From positions 1 to 6,430 of the forward strand of contig JAHECJ010000132.1 of NCBI GenBank assembly GCA_024641805.1: DNA of 6,430 bases. Reading direction: 5' to 3'. The stretch's first letter is position 1, and every line of letters begins with the position of its first letter. The notes under the pieces are model-generated. The model had not been told where the DNA came from, made no database searches, and saw only the letters and a program-made list of their open reading frames with translations. The position numbers and the translations under genes were made by a program. Below, piece by piece: positions 5,867 to 6,430 of this stretch. The DNA comes from Desulfococcus sp. (GTDB lineage: Bacteria; Desulfobacterota; Desulfobacteria; Desulfobacterales; Desulfosalsimonadaceae).

Positions 5867-6430
5867 ATGCCCGAAGAAAAAAACAAAAAGACATCGGTAA
5901 TCGCCCTGTGCGGCAAGGGCGGCGTGGGCAAGACATCTATTTCCGCCGCCATTGTCAAAATCCTGTCATCAAATCTGGAAAATAAGGTGCTGGCCATTGA
6001 CGCGGACCCGGCAGTGGGATTGTCGACCGCACTGGGCATCGACATCATAAAAACAGTGGACGATATTCGCAATGAACTGATCCGGCGGGTGGAATCCGGG
6101 AAAACCGCAGATAAAGCCCAAATGCTTTCCATGCTGGACTATGAAATGTTTTCCGCCCTGAAAGAGCAGAAAAATATTGCGTTTCTTGCCATCGGCCGGC
6201 CGGAAAAAGAAGGTTGCTACTGCCAGGTGAATCACATTTTAAAGGACCTGATCGCTTCCATGGCGAATAATTTTGATTACGTGGTCATCGACGGCGAGGC
6301 CGGGATTGAACAGGTGAACCGGCGGGTCATGGAAAAGGTCAGCCATTTAATTCTGGTGTCCGACGCCTCCGCCAAAGGTATCAACGTGGTTAAAACAATT
6401 AAGGAAGTCTCGGATACGGCCATTGATTAT
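5867..6430 (+). CDS. CooC-type (CODH/ACS nickel maturation) P-loop ATPase, 3' truncated
   Basis: An open frame of 188 codons runs off the right edge with no stop. It is a SIMIBI/MinD-class ATPase: deviant Walker A GKGGVGKT (16-23) with the signature lysine K17, DADPAVGLSTALG (45-57), the CooC hallmark C117-x-C119 in GCYCQVN (116-122), and DGEAGIEQVNRR (142-153), matching D-EAGIE of CooC. In CooC the CxC pair of a dimer binds Ni(II), and ATP-driven dimerisation goes with nickel delivery to CODH; related AcsF acts on acetyl-CoA synthase. Full CooC proteins have about 250 residues, so roughly a quarter is missing. The ATG at 5867 has only a weak A/G-rich upstream stretch, but the Walker A position near residue 16 fits the family. 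Its place after the ACS-like gene suggests that protein or a nearby metalloenzyme as client. Other MinD-like ATPases are unlikely because of CxC. Confidence 0.9.
   Translation, partial: MPEEKNKKTSVIALCGKGGVGKTSISAAIVKILSSNLENKVLAIDADPAVGLSTALGIDIIKTVDDIRNELIRRVESGKTADKAQMLSMLDYEMFSALKEQKNIAFLAIGRPEKEGCYCQVNHILKDLIASMANNFDYVVIDGEAGIEQVNRRVMEKVSHLILVSDASAKGINVVKTIKEVSDTAIDY

Overview
The window is one gene-dense stretch with every convincing gene on the + strand. It looks like part of a catabolic or cofactor-related cluster from a strict anaerobe. The gene families are 2-hydroxyacyl-CoA dehydratase/benzoyl-CoA reductase components, ferredoxin-like protein, an acetyl-CoA-synthase-like protein and a CooC-type ATPase. 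Together with moderate base composition and good Shine-Dalgarno sites, they suggest a sulfate-reducing Desulfobacterota (Desulfobacteraceae-like) bacterium. The taxonomic guess is inference from gene content, not from a marker gene.

Layout: (1) positions 2-673, the C-terminal half of an HgdB/BcrB/BcrC-family subunit cut by the window edge; (2) 670-1473 and 1470-2267, two paralogous BcrA/BcrD/HgdC-type ASKHA ATPases, each joined to its upstream gene by a 4-base ATGA overlap; (3) a 193-base gap (2268-2460) with tandem heptamers, a long inverted repeat and a second small hairpin; (4) 2461-3861, a full-length second HgdB/Bcr-family subunit, about three quarters identical to the partial one over the shared region; (5) 3887-5074, a multi-cluster iron-sulfur protein with a cysteine-rich centre and two ferredoxin [4Fe-4S] motifs; (6) 5107-5838, a short protein resembling the middle part of acetyl-CoA synthase (AcsB/CdhC) that stops just after a C-x2-C-x5-C motif; (7) 5867 to the right edge, a CooC-type nickel-maturation ATPase, cut by the window end.

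How the parts could work together: in the known families an ASKHA ATPase activator uses ATP hydrolysis to push one electron at very low potential into a partner carrying an Fe-S cluster, and that partner reduces or dehydrates a CoA ester or small molecule. Genes 1-4 supply two activators and two partner subunits. The iron-sulfur protein is a plausible electron donor to the activators. The last two genes do not belong to any classical dehydratase or benzoyl-CoA reductase operon: they come from the CODH/ACS world (acetyl-CoA synthase fold and nickel insertion). Their placement next to the ATP-driven reductase module, with no CODH catalytic subunit visible, is the most unusual point of the window. 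The substrate cannot be read from the sequence.
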